Source: an uncultured Flammeovirgaceae bacterium (lineage in GTDB: Bacteria > Bacteroidota > Bacteroidia > Cytophagales > Cyclobacteriaceae). Taken from it: DNA of 7,231 bases. Below the pieces are notes generated by a model. It was not told the origin of the DNA. It worked only from the letters and a program-made list of their open reading frames with translations, and ran no database searches. Made by a program: the position numbers and the translations under genes. The stretch lies in the NCBI GenBank assembly GCA_946886805.1, contig CAMPJM010000201.1, positions 1-7,231 on the forward strand, given 5' to 3'. Shown here piece after piece: positions 7,055 through 7,231 of this stretch; the stretch's first letter is position 1, and each line of letters begins with the position of its first letter.

Positions 7055-7171
7055 CGGGAGCGATGACATCCCTCTTTAGCGTAAAGCAGCTAAAGTTTTA
7101 AACTTACTACACAATAGAATGGATAGGGATGTCATCGCTTTGGATCGGCTCAGAATGTAGGCTCCCGATTT
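7051..7171. repeat. Nested inverted-repeat element, REP/MITE-like
   Basis: Three stems are stacked in 121 bases. The outer pair is AAATCGGGAGC (7051-7061) with GCTCCCGATTT (7161-7171), 11 of 11 bases. The next is GCGATGACATCCCT (7060-7073) with AGGGATGTCATCGC (7125-7138), 14 of 14. The inner hairpin is CTTTAGC (7074-7080) with GCTAAAG (7089-7095). The left arms are contiguous and overlap by two bases, whereas the right arms are separated by 22 bases, so the folded form is branched. There is no T-run, and the structure begins 45 bases after the FabH-like stop. Size and structure suit a non-autonomous element mobilised by a Y1 (IS200/REP-type) transposase, but no transposase is present and the copy number is unknown. 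A structured RNA is an alternative. Confidence 0.6.
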
Positions 7172-7231
7172 AAGTTTCAAAACTGCAGATCTGGAAAAGC
7201 AACCCATAACACACATTCCCGGACCTGTTCC

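Noticed and set aside
7101..7231. A minus-strand open frame entering from the right edge through the inverted repeat.
   Set aside because: It reads through a palindromic element, shows no recognisable protein features, and any true gene beyond the edge cannot be judged from here.

Overview
The window looks like a piece of chromosome from an AT-rich Bacteroidota, most likely a flavobacterium-like organism. The reasons are: a type III glutamine synthetase; an LTA-synthase-type sulfatase in what is probably a Gram-negative; MtaB and FabH-like proteins whose sequences look Bacteroidota-like to me (from memory); start codons preceded by A-rich stretches rather than Shine-Dalgarno motifs; and two clear copies of the Bacteroidota -7 promoter element (TAnnTTTG).

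Layout. Positions 1-272 are intergenic. They hold a double-hairpin palindrome of REP type near the left edge and the intrinsic terminator of glnN. Positions 273-2462 (minus strand) are glnN. A 217-base divergent intergenic region follows, with a weak candidate glnN promoter and a strong -7 box for the rightward gene. Three genes then run rightward: a membrane LTA-synthase-family phosphotransferase or sulfatase (2680-4518), mtaB for tRNA modification (4617-5936), and a stand-alone FabH-like ketoacyl-ACP synthase III (6058-7005). The mtaB gene has its own -7 box just after the preceding stop codon, and its short leader carries a 17-codon reading frame. The last 226 bases are noncoding as far as I can see and contain a complex nested inverted repeat that looks like a small non-autonomous mobile or REP-like element.

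How the genes relate. They belong to separate pathways: nitrogen assimilation, envelope lipid or polymer head-group transfer, tRNA t6A37 to ms2t6A37 modification, and fatty-acid-like condensation. The co-directional trio is not tightly packed (98- and 121-base gaps) and has an internal promoter candidate, so I read it as neighbours rather than a dedicated operon. I found no phage, CRISPR, toxin-antitoxin or biosynthetic cluster. The core is ordinary chromosomal gene content; the less ordinary material is in the flanking palindromes, the leader sequences and a few active-site variations.
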